Source: Desertivirga sp966211215
GTDB taxonomy: Bacteria; Bacteroidota; Bacteroidia; Sphingobacteriales; Sphingobacteriaceae
Reading direction: 5' to 3'
Assembly: GCA_966211215.1 (NCBI GenBank)
Contig: CBIHNR010000018.1
Span: 1-46,770, forward strand
Length of the DNA stretch: 46,770 bases
In this document: piece after piece, positions 1 to 8,330 of the stretch
Numbering within the stretch: the first letter of the stretch is position 1
Layout of the letters: every line of letters starts with the position of its first letter
Made by a program: the position numbers and the translations under genes
Notes under the pieces: generated by a model
What the model was told of the DNA's origin: nothing
Seen by the model: the letters and a program-made list of their open reading frames with translations, nothing else
Database searches by the model: none

Positions 1-49
1 CCTGCTTGCTACTTTCATCGCCGTTTGTGAGCTTTTGCTCATGCAGGTT

Positions 50-172
50 TTATTGCCCCAATATTGAAAACGCCTGCTTTTGACCACTCTTATCTCGCTG
101 GCTTACAGACTGTTTTAACACAAGGGCGATAAGCAACAAGGTAGCTATAATGAAGGTATGAACAGTTGTCAT
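50..172 (-). CDS. possible 40-residue single-pass membrane protein
   Basis: A short complete reading frame, ATG at 172 and TAA at 50. The peptide begins MTTVHTFIIATLLLIALVLK, a clear hydrophobic helix, followed by a charged, Gln/Lys/Ser-rich tail of about 20 residues. That would fit a small inner-membrane protein with one helix. A weak promoter-like pair (TTG, 20 bp, TAATTTTA) lies upstream on the minus strand. I do not recognise a family. The frame could have arisen by chance, so it is listed with low confidence. The rest of the first 300 bases shows nothing firm beyond short hairpins. Confidence 0.3.
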   Translation of the reverse strand: MTTVHTFIIATLLLIALVLKQSVSQRDKSGQKQAFSILGQ

Positions 173-300
173 GGCTTTTTAATTACGTTAATTAAAATTA
201 CCACGCAAGCCCCTCCACTACAATCACTATTAGGCAAAGATGCCTGAGCACTCGGCGAACGCCGTTATTTAACCGGTGATTTTGGGATAAGAAATTTCAA

Positions 301-1158
301 TCACCTTCCATGTACAATTGCGGACTCGCAGATATATGTTGGGACAATTCCCGTGGAGTTAATCCTGGTTTCGGCTTCGCCGGATAGTGTGTTGCCACTT
401 AAAACCAGCACGGTGTCCAAACCAAACTTATTTCCTCCCAATATGTCGGTATGCAAGGTATCGCCAACCATAATTATATCTTTCTTGGTTGCCGGCATCC
501 GTTCCCGAATTAAGTCGTATGCAAACATAAACATTTGAGAATCGGGCTTGCCGAACCTGATAAACTTACGGCCGACAATGGTTTCTATCATACTTGCCAG
601 CCCTCCCGCAGCCACAGACACCTCATTTTTAGTTACTGGGTAAGAAAAATCCGTATTTGCCACAATAACGGGTATTGGCTTTTTTCTGATAAGGTTAATT
701 GCTTTATTAAGGTCTTTAAACCAGTCAAAACCCTCATCATCCAAAAAAACCAATGCACTTACCTGATCGATATTACTTTCGTCGATAGCACTTACTGGCA
801 AAGTATGCAGGTCTGAAGCATCGATATAATGGGCAGAATTCGGTGTGCCAAGATAAGCTACGATACCAGTGTGCACCTTTAAGTCGAGGTATTCTTTGGC
901 TAACATCCCTGAGGACACAATACGGTCAGCCGTAATTGCATACAATCCTTGCCTATGATATGATTCAGCTAACTGTATAGGGCTACGAGAAGCGTCGTTA
1001 GTAACTATGTAGAATTCCTTACCTGTGCTTGAAATATAATTGAAGGTTTCTTCAATACCTGGAACCAACCCCTTATAGTTTTTCAAAACCCCAAAAGCAT
1101 CGAAAAAAATAATTTTATAATTATCTACAACTGATTTAAATTTTGAAAGCTGAATCAT
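301..1158 (-). CDS. HAD-superfamily class IIA (NagD-like) hydrolase
   Basis: This is a 285-residue HAD-fold protein of the cap-C2 (IIA) type, normally small-molecule phosphatases. Motif I is D20-A-F-G-V-L, motif II is VTND (T53), motif III Lys is K204 in FGKPD, and motif IV is VGDTLHTD (D233, D238). The second Asp of the usual DxD motif, the general acid/base, is Phe22. As I recall, an aromatic residue at this place is also seen in a IIA subfamily with a DxWGVL signature, so it may be native rather than damage. The gene is last in an apparent operon, 40 bp after the kinase gene. Inference: it dephosphorylates a product made or repaired in that pathway. The substrate is unknown. Confidence 0.85.
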   Translation of the reverse strand: MIQLSKFKSVVDNYKIIFFDAFGVLKNYKGLVPGIEETFNYISSTGKEFYIVTNDASRSPIQLAESYHRQGLYAITADRIVSSGMLAKEYLDLKVHTGIVAYLGTPNSAHYIDASDLHTLPVSAIDESNIDQVSALVFLDDEGFDWFKDLNKAINLIRKKPIPVIVANTDFSYPVTKNEVSVAAGGLASMIETIVGRKFIRFGKPDSQMFMFAYDLIRERMPATKKDIIMVGDTLHTDILGGNKFGLDTVLVLSGNTLSGEAETRINSTGIVPTYICESAIVHGR

Positions 1159-1198
1159 GTGGGCGACAAAGATAAAGCATCAGAAACAATTAATGGAA

Positions 1199-2233
1199 TT
1201 ACCTCAGCTTTAATGCTTCCAAAATCACTTTAGCATCAAAATCGCGTTCTATGGAAGGTAGATAAATATCAAAGGCTTCTGCCTGAAGTTTTTGGGCATA
1301 ATGTTCTGTAAAAAAGTAGGCCCCATCTTTAATCACATAGTTGAGGATAAAAAAGCGATAAACCTCCTTCATAAATTTAACTTCATTGGAAGTTAGCGGA
1401 TTTACCTTATGATATTCCTGAAGGAAGATAAAAAACCGCTCCTCCATCATGGGAGTAATAACATAGCTGAAAACCGTCCTATCGCCTATATCTGAGACAA
1501 CCCTGCTAAAAAAGTAAAAATCCATCATCCGTGTACTCATCCTGAACCAGTCGTAATCCCAGCGGGAATACAACTTCATATTAGGCGTTACCGAAAAATT
1601 TCCAATATTCCAGTCTATAAATACGGGAATAGATTCAAAAGCGTCAGCCTTGAGTTTTAACCTATTTACCAGAAACTGGTCACAATGGTATCGCAATACT
1701 TCCTTTTGTGTATCGTCAAAGCGCTTTTGTGTTTTTCGGCTGAGTTGTTTGAGCAGGACATTAATATCCGTCCTGAGCGTTTTTGAAGACTTAGGAATAT
1801 TCTTAACTTTTGAACAAGCCTTATGAAAACGCCCTATCTGCTCCCCTAACTTTCTGATCTGGTCCTCGTTTAGCCTTCGTGGCAATCTTTCCTGTACCCG
1901 AACCGGATTGTAAAATACCACCCAGGCATCCGTTTTGGCCTTTTTATATCTATAGGTAAAAACCCGATTATCTTTTAAAAGTGATTTAGCAAGTACATTT
2001 TCAAACGGATAAAGAAGATTATTGGCAAGAGAGTGAATGATTCGGTGATCCTCCTTAAAGTGCTCATACTTGCCAAAATAGGATAACTTGGCAATTACAA
2101 TATCTTCATCTTCAAACGTAACCCTGAAAACATGGTTAGTTGACACCATTGCACTAATATCTTCGATTTTTTGAATGATTTTAGTAGGGTCGTACTCTTT
2201 CCATGCTTTTTTTATTATAAGCGAATAGTCCAT
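1199..2233 (-). CDS. APH-fold (aminoglycoside/choline-kinase-like) phosphotransferase
   Basis: A 344-residue protein with the protein-kinase-like APH fold. An N-lobe strand with the likely ATP-binding Lys is at about residues 45-50 (IVIAKL). The catalytic loop is F205-I-D207-W-N-I-G-N212, matching the HGDxxxxN loop with Asp and Asn kept and His replaced by Phe. The metal-binding segment is R-W-D226-Y-D228-W. The family phosphorylates small amines and alcohols (choline, ethanolamine, homoserine, aminoglycosides) with ATP. The gene starts 23 bp after the glutamine-synthetase-like gene and is followed by the HAD gene, so all three are probably co-transcribed. The context suggests metabolism rather than drug resistance. 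The substrate cannot be read from the sequence. Confidence 0.8.
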   Translation of the reverse strand: MDYSLIIKKAWKEYDPTKIIQKIEDISAMVSTNHVFRVTFEDEDIVIAKLSYFGKYEHFKEDHRIIHSLANNLLYPFENVLAKSLLKDNRVFTYRYKKAKTDAWVVFYNPVRVQERLPRRLNEDQIRKLGEQIGRFHKACSKVKNIPKSSKTLRTDINVLLKQLSRKTQKRFDDTQKEVLRYHCDQFLVNRLKLKADAFESIPVFIDWNIGNFSVTPNMKLYSRWDYDWFRMSTRMMDFYFFSRVVSDIGDRTVFSYVITPMMEERFFIFLQEYHKVNPLTSNEVKFMKEVYRFFILNYVIKDGAYFFTEHYAQKLQAEAFDIYLPSIERDFDAKVILEALKLR

Positions 2234-2256
2234 TATATAAAGTGTGTGTAATCGGC

Positions 2257-3615
2257 TTAGATAATTTCAAAGTATCTTTTTAACTCCCAATCTGTAACTT
2301 GTTTCGAAAATTGCTTCCATTCCCATAAGCGGGTTGCGGTAAAATGTTTAACAAATGAATCGCCAAACAGTTCCTTTGCCAAATCCGAATTTTGCATGGC
2401 AACGGCAGCATCGAAAAGATTAGCAGATAATTTTCCGCAGCCTTTATCACAATATGCATTTCCTACAGTTGCAGGGGCTTCCAATGCCAATTTATGTTTT
2501 ATTCCATATAAGCCAGAAGCCAAGGCCGCAGCAATTGCGAGGTAAGGGTTACTATCAGCCCCCGGAACCCGGGTTTCCAGGCGTGTATAACTAGGCGAGG
2601 TATTTATAACGCGCAGTGCCGTAGTGCGATTTTCAACCCCCCAAGTAAGGGTTGTTGGTGCCCAGGCCCCTTCAACCAAGCGCTTATAACTGTTAATAGT
2701 AGGCGCATACATCGGTAAAATATATGGGAGGCAATAAAGCTGGCCCGCAAGGTAATGCTTCATTAAGTCGCTCATCTTATCAGAGCTTTCGGCATTGTAG
2801 AACAGGTTCTCACTTTTGTCCTTACTCCAAAGGCTTTGGTGTATGTGCCCGCTGCATCCAGGCAGCGCAGAATTCCACTTTGCCATAAACGTAGCCATGA
2901 TTCCGTGTTTGTAAGCAATTTCCTTCACGGCTGTTTTTAGTAACACCGCCTTATCCGCGGCATTAAGCGCCTCATCGTGGGCAATAGCAGCTTCATATAC
3001 ACCAGGGCCAGTTTCTGTATGCAGGCCTTCCAGCCCAACGTTAAACTGCTTAAGAAGATCAAACAGGGCTGTATTGAAATCATCATAAAGCGAGGTTCGT
3101 AATATTGAATAGCCAAACATCCCCGGAGTTAGTGGCGACAATTTTGTAAACTCTTTATTATGTAGGCTTTCTGGCGTCTCCCTAAAATTAAACCACTCAA
3201 ATTCCTGTGCAAATTCGGGATGAAAACCCAGAGCTTCGCAATCTTTAACTATACGCTTTAATAGGCTTCTGGGGCAGGCAGGCAAATCATTTCCATCGGC
3301 TTTGCTAAAATCAGCTAGAAAAAATGTGAGATTATCTTGCCATGGAATGTTTCTTAAAGTAGCGAGGTCTATCCTGCATAACTGATCTGGAAAACCTGTA
3401 TGCCAACCGGTAATATCTACTTCGCCGTACAGCTCATCACTGCTGTCCCAGCCAAAAACCACATCGCAAAATCCATAGCCGGTTTCTAAGCCATCAATAA
3501 ACTTCTTACTATTTATTATCTTACCACGTAAAACACCGTCAATATCTGCGAAAGCAAATTTAATCTTACTGATGTCTTTATCTTTTAAGTACCTGACGAT
3601 CTCTTGCTTATCCAT
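2257..3615 (-). CDS. glutamine synthetase family protein (GSI / gamma-glutamyl-amine ligase-like)
   Basis: A 452-residue ATP-dependent glutamate-amine ligase of the type I glutamine synthetase fold. The N-terminal beta-grasp segment has DIDGVLRGK near residue 25. The C-terminal catalytic domain has CSGHIHQSLW (ATP/glutamate site), PTINSYKRL, WGVENRTTALR and RLETRVPGADSNPYLAIAAA. The VLRGK start is more like the PuuA/FluG-type ligases than ordinary GlnA. A separate true glutamine synthetase lies at 4185-5195, which also argues for another amine substrate here. It leads an operon with a kinase and a HAD hydrolase and is divergent from a cyclotransferase-like gene. The product is probably a gamma-glutamyl amine. 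The amine is not known. Confidence 0.85.
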   Translation of the reverse strand: MDKQEIVRYLKDKDISKIKFAFADIDGVLRGKIINSKKFIDGLETGYGFCDVVFGWDSSDELYGEVDITGWHTGFPDQLCRIDLATLRNIPWQDNLTFFLADFSKADGNDLPACPRSLLKRIVKDCEALGFHPEFAQEFEWFNFRETPESLHNKEFTKLSPLTPGMFGYSILRTSLYDDFNTALFDLLKQFNVGLEGLHTETGPGVYEAAIAHDEALNAADKAVLLKTAVKEIAYKHGIMATFMAKWNSALPGCSGHIHQSLWSKDKSENLFYNAESSDKMSDLMKHYLAGQLYCLPYILPMYAPTINSYKRLVEGAWAPTTLTWGVENRTTALRVINTSPSYTRLETRVPGADSNPYLAIAAALASGLYGIKHKLALEAPATVGNAYCDKGCGKLSANLFDAAVAMQNSDLAKELFGDSFVKHFTATRLWEWKQFSKQVTDWELKRYFEII

Positions 3616-3652
3616 TAATGCGCTATTTATTTTGCTATGAACTGATGAAGAC

Positions 3653-3685
3653 TAAATATAATTGATTTTGGGATGGTAAATCCAA
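3653..3685 (-). promoter_or_regulatory. predicted promoter of the GS-like/kinase/HAD operon
   Basis: On the minus strand a -33 TTG (3683-3685) and a -7 TATATTTA (3653-3660) are separated by 22 bp, close to the Bacteroidota housekeeping pattern TTG...TAnnTTTG, 38 bp before the ATG at 3615. The last base of the -7 box departs from consensus. Confidence 0.45.
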
Positions 3686-3730
3686 ATGATGTTTTCGCAA
3701 ATTTGAAATTAAATTTAGCTCCCCCAGTAT

Positions 3731-4132
3731 ATGAATAATGACAATAAACTCTTATTTGTTTATGGAACTTTGCTCCAACCCGGGAATGAATTTGCTGACT
3801 ACCTGAGCAAGAATAGCAAAATAATTTCGCAAGGAAAATTTAGTGGAAAACTGTATGATCTAGGACAATATCCCGGTGCTGTTTACCTGCCCAACTCTGA
3901 GTCTTTTGTACATGGGACAGTTGTTTCCATAAACCATATGCCGGAGGTTTTACAGCGCTTAGATTATTATGAAGGAATAGGCAGCGCTAACTGTGAGTAT
4001 AAAAGGGATACTATTGAGATTGAAACCAACGAAGGAAAATTACGGTGCTGGGTTTATCTCTATATACTTAAGGAGGATGGCTTAGTTTTGATACCTGAAG
4101 GCGACTACTTAAAATACAAGGGCCTGAAATAA
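3731..4132 (+). CDS. gamma-glutamylcyclotransferase (GGCT/AIG2-like) family protein
   Basis: A 133-residue cytoplasmic protein of the GGCT/AIG2 fold. The glycine-rich signature VYGTL is at residues 10-14, and a probable catalytic Glu is E81 in LDYYEGIG. The family converts gamma-glutamyl compounds to 5-oxoproline plus the free amine or amino acid. Members of this length include gamma-glutamylamine cyclotransferases. The gene diverges from the glutamine-synthetase-like operon over a 115-bp region, so the two may be co-regulated: one side could make gamma-glutamyl amines and this enzyme open them. That link is inference; the fold assignment is firm. A strong bidirectional hairpin follows directly. 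Confidence 0.82.
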   Translation: MNNDNKLLFVYGTLLQPGNEFADYLSKNSKIISQGKFSGKLYDLGQYPGAVYLPNSESFVHGTVVSINHMPEVLQRLDYYEGIGSANCEYKRDTIEIETNEGKLRCWVYLYILKEDGLVLIPEGDYLKYKGLK

Positions 4133-4164
4133 AAAATCCCGGGAATGTACTATTTCCGGGATTT
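4131..4164. terminator. bidirectional terminator between the cyclotransferase and glutamine synthetase genes
   Basis: AAATCCCGGGAA (4134-4145) pairs with TTTCCGGGATTT (4153-4164), 12 bp with one G-T pair and a 7-nt loop. Read leftward it ends in a run of T from the A-tract at 4131-4136, so it fits termination of the glutamine synthetase gene best. Rightward it begins 1 nt after the cyclotransferase stop. Confidence 0.8.
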
Positions 4165-4184
4165 AATATTTGTTACCTGTTAGA

Positions 4185-5195
4185 TTAAGCCTGAACAGAT
4201 TTAACAGTCTTGATGATACGAGCAGCTACTTTATAAGGATCTGCCGCAGAGTTAGGACGACGATCTTCTAAGTAACCTTTCCAACCCCATTTAGGAACCT
4301 GAACTGGGATACGGATAGAAGCACCGCGGTCAGAAACTCCGTAAGAGAAATCGTGGATAGAAGCAGTTTCGTGTTTACCAGTTAAACGCTGGTCGTTATC
4401 TGCACCATAAACATCGATGTGCTCTTTTACTACCGGACGGAATGCTTCGCAAACTTTTTTGAAGGTTTCTTCGCTACCAGCAGTTCTTAATAATGTATTT
4501 GAGAAGTTAGCGTGCATACCAGAACCATTCCAGTCTAATTGACCTAGAGGTTTGCAATGCCAGTTGATTGATACTCCGTATTTCTCACCGATTCTTTCTA
4601 ACAAATAACGGCCGATCCAGATTTGGTCACCAGCTTCTTGTGCACCTTTAGCAAAGATCTGGAATTCCCACTGGCCAGCAGCAACCTCAGCATTTATACC
4701 TTCAACGTTTAAGCCAGCTTCTAAACATACGTCTAAGTGCTCTTCAACAATCTCTCTTCCGTAAGCGTTTGCAGCACCTACTGAACAGTAGTAAGGGCCT
4801 TGTGGCGCTGGGTATCCGTTTGCCGGGAAACCTAGAGGTTTGTTAGTTTCGTTATCCCAAAGGAAGTATTCTTGCTCGAAACCGAACCAGAAATCGTTAT
4901 CACCGTCTTCGATTGTTGCACGTCCGTTTGATTCATGTGGGGTACCGTCAGCATTTAATACCTCACACATTACCAAATAACCTTCTTTACGCTGAGGATC
5001 AGGGCAAATAAAAACTGGCTTTAAAAGACAGTCAGAAGAACCACCTGGTGCTTGTTCAGTTGATGAACCATCAAAGCTCCACATTGGGCAATCCTCTAAT
5101 TTTCCGCTAAAATCTTTTTCAATTTTTGTTTTGCTACGAAGGCTTTGAGTTGGTTTATACCCATCAAGCCAGATGTACTCTAATTTTGCTGCCAT
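4185..5195 (-). CDS. glnII: glutamine synthetase type II (GlnII, eukaryote-like)
   Basis: A 336-residue enzyme that makes glutamine from glutamate, ammonia and ATP. It has the short type II layout. The beta-grasp domain contains EYIWLDGY and the WSFDGSSTEQA segment (about residues 39-49). The catalytic domain has FGFEQEYFLW, GINAEVAAGQWEFQ, NWHCKPLGQLDWNGSGMH, the HETASIHDFSYGVSDRGASIR loop, and a final arginine-rich stretch near EDRRPNSAADPY. Length and motifs fit GSII, and there is no adenylylation loop of the type I enzyme. It stands alone, with a terminator at 4131-4164 and a 575-bp region upstream. It is probably the main ammonia-assimilating glutamine synthetase. Confidence 0.95.
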   Translation of the reverse strand: MAAKLEYIWLDGYKPTQSLRSKTKIEKDFSGKLEDCPMWSFDGSSTEQAPGGSSDCLLKPVFICPDPQRKEGYLVMCEVLNADGTPHESNGRATIEDGDNDFWFGFEQEYFLWDNETNKPLGFPANGYPAPQGPYYCSVGAANAYGREIVEEHLDVCLEAGLNVEGINAEVAAGQWEFQIFAKGAQEAGDQIWIGRYLLERIGEKYGVSINWHCKPLGQLDWNGSGMHANFSNTLLRTAGSEETFKKVCEAFRPVVKEHIDVYGADNDQRLTGKHETASIHDFSYGVSDRGASIRIPVQVPKWGWKGYLEDRRPNSAADPYKVAARIIKTVKSVQA

Positions 5196-5567
5196 TTTTT
5201 ATCCGTTTGATCTATTTTGTTTTATTTTTACTATTCTGATTAGTAAATCATTAAATAACGTCACGAATTTATATTATTTGTTTTAATTATTTAAAAAAAA
5301 ATCACCAAAAATGTTTTTTTGATTACAGAAACACAATCCGGCAAAAATATTTGTAGAAAAAAGCCCTTTTTAAATCAGAGCAGCGTTTTTCAACCAAAAT
5401 CTTAGTTTTTTGGATAGAAAATCCGATTGGGGAAGGATAATGTCAATTTCAAGCAATGAATAATAGGGGACATAGCAAACAGAGAATTGCTAAAATAAGT
5501 GACCGGATAATGAAAAGGAAAAAAGGCAGGCTCTACGATAAGGAGGAGGCTTAAAGAAAGGCTAGAA

Positions 5568-5711
5568 GGAACCTCTAAAAACAGCTTTTTTTAGCCTCAT
5601 CCCTATCCCTTCCCCAATTCCCGGGACAGGTATCCTCCTCCAAAGGAGTCCTAGGGACGATGGGGTCCTTTGGATAAAGAGGGAGGGTTATATGGAGTTT
5701 TTAGAGCTTCC
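5568..5711. repeat. 144-bp intergenic palindromic element (MITE/REP-like)
   Basis: The ends form an inverted repeat: GGAACCTCTAAAAAC (5568-5582) against GTTTTTAGAGCTTCC (5697-5711), 14 of 15 matching. The left half is pyrimidine-rich and the right half purine-rich. An inner pair CCAAAGGA/TCCTTTGG (5640-5673 region) is also present. Its core resembles the AAGGAGTCCTTTGGACAAA core of the repeats at 7931-8189. No coding frame is seen in 5196-5770; besides this element the stretch holds the glutamine synthetase leader and the terminator at 5721-5756. Confidence 0.6.
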
Positions 5712-5720
5712 GTAGGAGGG

Positions 5721-5756
5721 AAAAACAAGGTTGCAGCACCCGTACTGCTGCAACCT
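5721..5756 (-). terminator. terminator of the 242-residue unknown gene
   Basis: AGGTTGCAGCA (5728-5738) and TGCTGCAACCT (5746-5756) form a perfect 11-bp stem with a 7-nt loop. Read leftward it is followed by TTGTTTTT. It lies 15 bp beyond the stop at 5771. Confidence 0.85.
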
Positions 5757-5770
5757 GTTTGTGAAATGGT

Positions 5771-6499
5771 TTAGGAAAATGTTTCGATACTTGAAAAAGA
5801 AGTACCTAAAATCTGTGTATACTGTGGGCTTACCTGAGTTAAAGCTTGGCCGATATAAGCTTTAACTTTGTTGGCTACGGCAACAAGGCCGTTTTCTGGT
5901 GAATATAACAATTGGTTTCGGTTAGCCCTTGCAGTGTTTAATGCGGCTTCAGCTAATTTTACACTAAGATTTCGAGCAGTCAAGCTTGTGTGCATCGAGT
6001 GCAAAGATTCTACTATTAATTGTTCTTCGGGCGAATTGTAAGAAGACTCTAAAATCTTAATAAGCTTTGCAAAACTTTCTAGTCTTTCTATATATGAGCT
6101 AAGGGACAACGAAATGTTGAACTTAACCATTTGCTGCAACATAATTTTTGCATCAGCCGGCACGTCCACTCCTTTTATTTCATTCACAAGCGCTGTTATC
6201 TGTTCAATCTCTTCGATACTATCGACGGCTGTCTGGCGAATGGCCAAGATTCTGCCAATAATCTCGTCTAGTCCGTCCCAGGCTTTGTCCCTGGCATTTA
6301 CGGCTGCGATATATACTTGCAGAGCAAGTGCAACTCCCTGAACAGTTGATTTTGCCCTTGCGTACAACCTTTTAAGCTGCTCGGGTTTTAACTCTTCAAA
6401 CAATGGATTGTAGGCAGGACCTAATACATCAATGCTTACTAAAAGACTACCGAAGTTGCCTACATTTTTTGCATGTCCAGTTTCAGTTAAGATTGCCAT
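5771..6499 (-). CDS. helical protein of unknown function, paralogue A
   Basis: A 242-residue protein, predicted almost wholly helical, with no signal peptide, membrane segment or recognisable catalytic motif. It is clearly related to the next gene. Both begin with a His-containing N-terminus then a Leu-rich helix (ETGHAKNVGNFGSLL here, SENSHVKIVANLAILL there). Both end with a near-identical motif: KLAEAALNTARANRNQLLYSP here, KLSEIALNTAQSIRDQFLYNP there. Both then end in VNKVKxYI-type helices. Each gene has its own hairpin terminator, so the two are separately transcribed duplicates. A structural or scaffold role is possible but unsupported. Confidence 0.75.
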   Translation of the reverse strand: MAILTETGHAKNVGNFGSLLVSIDVLGPAYNPLFEELKPEQLKRLYARAKSTVQGVALALQVYIAAVNARDKAWDGLDEIIGRILAIRQTAVDSIEEIEQITALVNEIKGVDVPADAKIMLQQMVKFNISLSLSSYIERLESFAKLIKILESSYNSPEEQLIVESLHSMHTSLTARNLSVKLAEAALNTARANRNQLLYSPENGLVAVANKVKAYIGQALTQVSPQYTQILGTSFSSIETFS

Positions 6500-6823
6500 A
6501 GTTAATTGGGTTATTGTTTAGGATGAAATTAGCTGGTGTGCAGGTGGCATACAATTGGGTAAATCACCCTATTTTTTTTACGTGTTTCACGCAGGCAAGC
6601 TGCCGGCCAAAGAAAAAGATGCCTAATTAGTGGGGAAAATTTCGTTTGAGGAATGCTTTTTTCCAAAAAGAAAAACCGGTTGATAGTAGATATACAGGGG
6701 GTAAGAAGGGCAAATTCTTAAAAACGTAATAACCGGAGATTTATTTTAATCTTTTGCAAGAATTTAAACGCACAAGACTGGTTGAAATTGCATACATCGG
6801 ACCTGCTCGTTTGCTATATGCCA

Positions 6824-6859
6824 TAAAAAAAGTGAGGCCACAAATCCAGCCCCACCTTT
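6824..6859 (-). terminator. terminator of the 221-residue unknown gene
   Basis: Read leftward: AAAGGTGGGGC, a 10-nt loop, GCCTCACTTTTTTT, an imperfect GC-rich stem ending in seven T, about 35 bp after the stop at 6895. The rest of 6500-6894 shows no gene; it holds this hairpin and the region upstream of the 242-residue gene. Confidence 0.75.
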
Positions 6860-6894
6860 AAGCCATACACTTTAACGTAAGTGACAAAATCCGT

Positions 6895-7560
6895 TTACAC
6901 TGTGGCGAAGAATCCTTCATCACTTTCGATATACTCTTTAACATTATTTACGGTTTCCATGACTCCCGTAACCGGATTGTATAAGAATTGATCGCGGATG
7001 CTTTGGGCCGTATTGAGGGCAATTTCTGATAATTTAACTGCGTTATTTTTGTCCCAAAGCTTAATATATAATTGCTTAAGCCCAGCAACATCAATTTCGG
7101 GAGCCGAAGCTTGATATCGTGAATTACTTTCCAGCATCAGAATAAGTTGCTGCAAGTACTCATTTACGGCATCATATTCTTTCTGAATCTTCACTGCTTC
7201 ACGAGAAGTATCAGCCGCTTTCAAAACATTCATGCTGATTTTTTGAAACAGAGAGTACACTTTCGCCATTTCATTAATATTATTCACCGAAGCTCTAAAA
7301 CTAGCTAAAAGTTGCTCTTTAAATCCGCATAATTCGATGTAAGCTACTCGCCGGGCTTCAAATGCCAGGCCATAGGCTTGATGTGCAGTCCGAACTCTCC
7401 TCATGTTTTTCTTTGCGGTTTCAAGCCGCTTCTGTAATGAATCTAAGGCCAAATCTTGAATCTGAGGGCGATAGTTCTCTCCCAATGACTCAACCCGGGT
7501 TAACAAAATTGCCAAATTTGCCACGATTTTAACGTGGCTATTCTCTGATACAGCTACCAT
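6895..7560 (-). CDS. helical protein of unknown function, paralogue B
   Basis: A 221-residue, largely helical protein without signal peptide or catalytic motif, paralogous to the gene at 5771-6499. The shared C-terminal motif is KLSEIALNTAQSIRDQFLYNP followed by VNNVKEYI. The shared N-terminal pattern is an acidic/His start and a Leu-rich helix ending in RVESLGENYRPQI. Several heptad-like stretches (about residues 40-60 and 125-150) suggest coiled-coil packing, so hetero- or homo-oligomers are plausible. The two genes point the same way, 395 bp apart, with a terminator between them. The function is unknown; duplication and divergence are what the sequence shows. Confidence 0.75.
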   Translation of the reverse strand: MVAVSENSHVKIVANLAILLTRVESLGENYRPQIQDLALDSLQKRLETAKKNMRRVRTAHQAYGLAFEARRVAYIELCGFKEQLLASFRASVNNINEMAKVYSLFQKISMNVLKAADTSREAVKIQKEYDAVNEYLQQLILMLESNSRYQASAPEIDVAGLKQLYIKLWDKNNAVKLSEIALNTAQSIRDQFLYNPVTGVMETVNNVKEYIESDEGFFATV

Positions 7561-7783
7561 AAGGTGAAATTAGATGGTTTAATTTGTTAGTTTATATCCA
7601 GCTTGATTAACGCAAGTCCGCATGCAACCAATACTTGATGTGCTTAAAACGAAAACCTTAAGCATCTGGTTACATATTTTTTGAAGCCTTGAGCTTAAGA
7701 GGCTTGCTCCAAAATTCCGCTTTCCAACTTTGAAAAAAAACAGGAAATTACCCATGACATTAAAGCCTCACCCCCCAACCCCC

Positions 7784-7923
7784 AATGTCATTAAACGGTT
7801 ATACATTCCGTGTCGTAGATCCGATACCATGTAGCGTACCTACGGCACGCAAAACCGTTCGCAATCAAATTTTCTACCGACATTTTGCACCTACGGCGCA
7901 TCTGGAAATCCTTAAATGACATT
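7784..7923. repeat. 140-bp intergenic repeat bounded by AATGTCATT inverted repeats
   Basis: AATGTCATT (7784-7792) and AATGACATT (7915-7923) bracket a segment holding two CCTACGGC/ACCTACGGC-type stretches. It looks like a dispersed intergenic element of a kind common in Bacteroidota; no reading frame is present. Confidence 0.45.
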
Positions 7924-7930
7924 GATCCAA

Positions 7931-8189
7931 TTCCTCTCCTGCGAAGGATCCTTTGGACAAAAAGAGAGGGGAGCTAAATCAGTGTAGTTCTGAAATCTCG
8001 TTCTTTAATGTCATTTCCGTCTTCTGTGTTTGAAAAAATTCTCCACTACTCATGTTACCCAACCCCTCTTCTCTGAAGGAGTCCTTTGGACAAAAACAGA
8101 GGGGAGCTAAATCAGTGTAGTTCTGAAATTCCGTTCTTTAATGTCATTTCCGCCTTCTGTGTTTGAAAAAAATTCTCCACTACTCATGA
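7931..8189. repeat. two tandem copies of a ~125-bp intergenic repeat
   Basis: Copy 1 (7931-8054) and copy 2 (8065-8189) share GAGGGGAGCTAAATCAGTGT, GTTCTTTAATGTCATTTCCG and CTTCTGTGTTTGAAAAAA, with the same order and spacing. Each starts with a hairpin: CCCCTCT near the start, an inner AAGGAGTCCTT-like palindrome, then AGAGGGG. The same core occurs in the 5568-5711 element. No gene lies in 7561-8421. Confidence 0.75.
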
Positions 8190-8231
8190 TATAAAGTTTA
8201 AGCATGTGAGGAAACCTTTCTAATTCGCCTC

Positions 8232-8330
8232 GTCATGCTGATTCATTTCAGCAACTCATCATACTTCACATAATGCAAGTGGGTTCCCGAAATGATACTG
8301 AAACAGGTTCAGCACTGGTTCCGGGATGAC
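8232..8330. repeat. GTCATGCTGA...GATGAC palindromic intergenic element
   Basis: The segment opens with GTCATGCTGATTCATTTCAG and closes with CTGAAACAGGTTCAG and GGATGAC, giving nested inverted repeats of the type widely scattered between genes in Sphingobacteria and relatives. Confidence 0.5.

Noticed and set aside
28..41. TGAGC-TTTT-GCTCA hairpin as terminator
   Set aside because: Short stem with no T-run; it may be chance.
7931..8189. CRISPR-like tandem repeat
   Set aside because: Only two copies, each about 125 bp, with no short spacers; better explained as an intergenic palindromic element.
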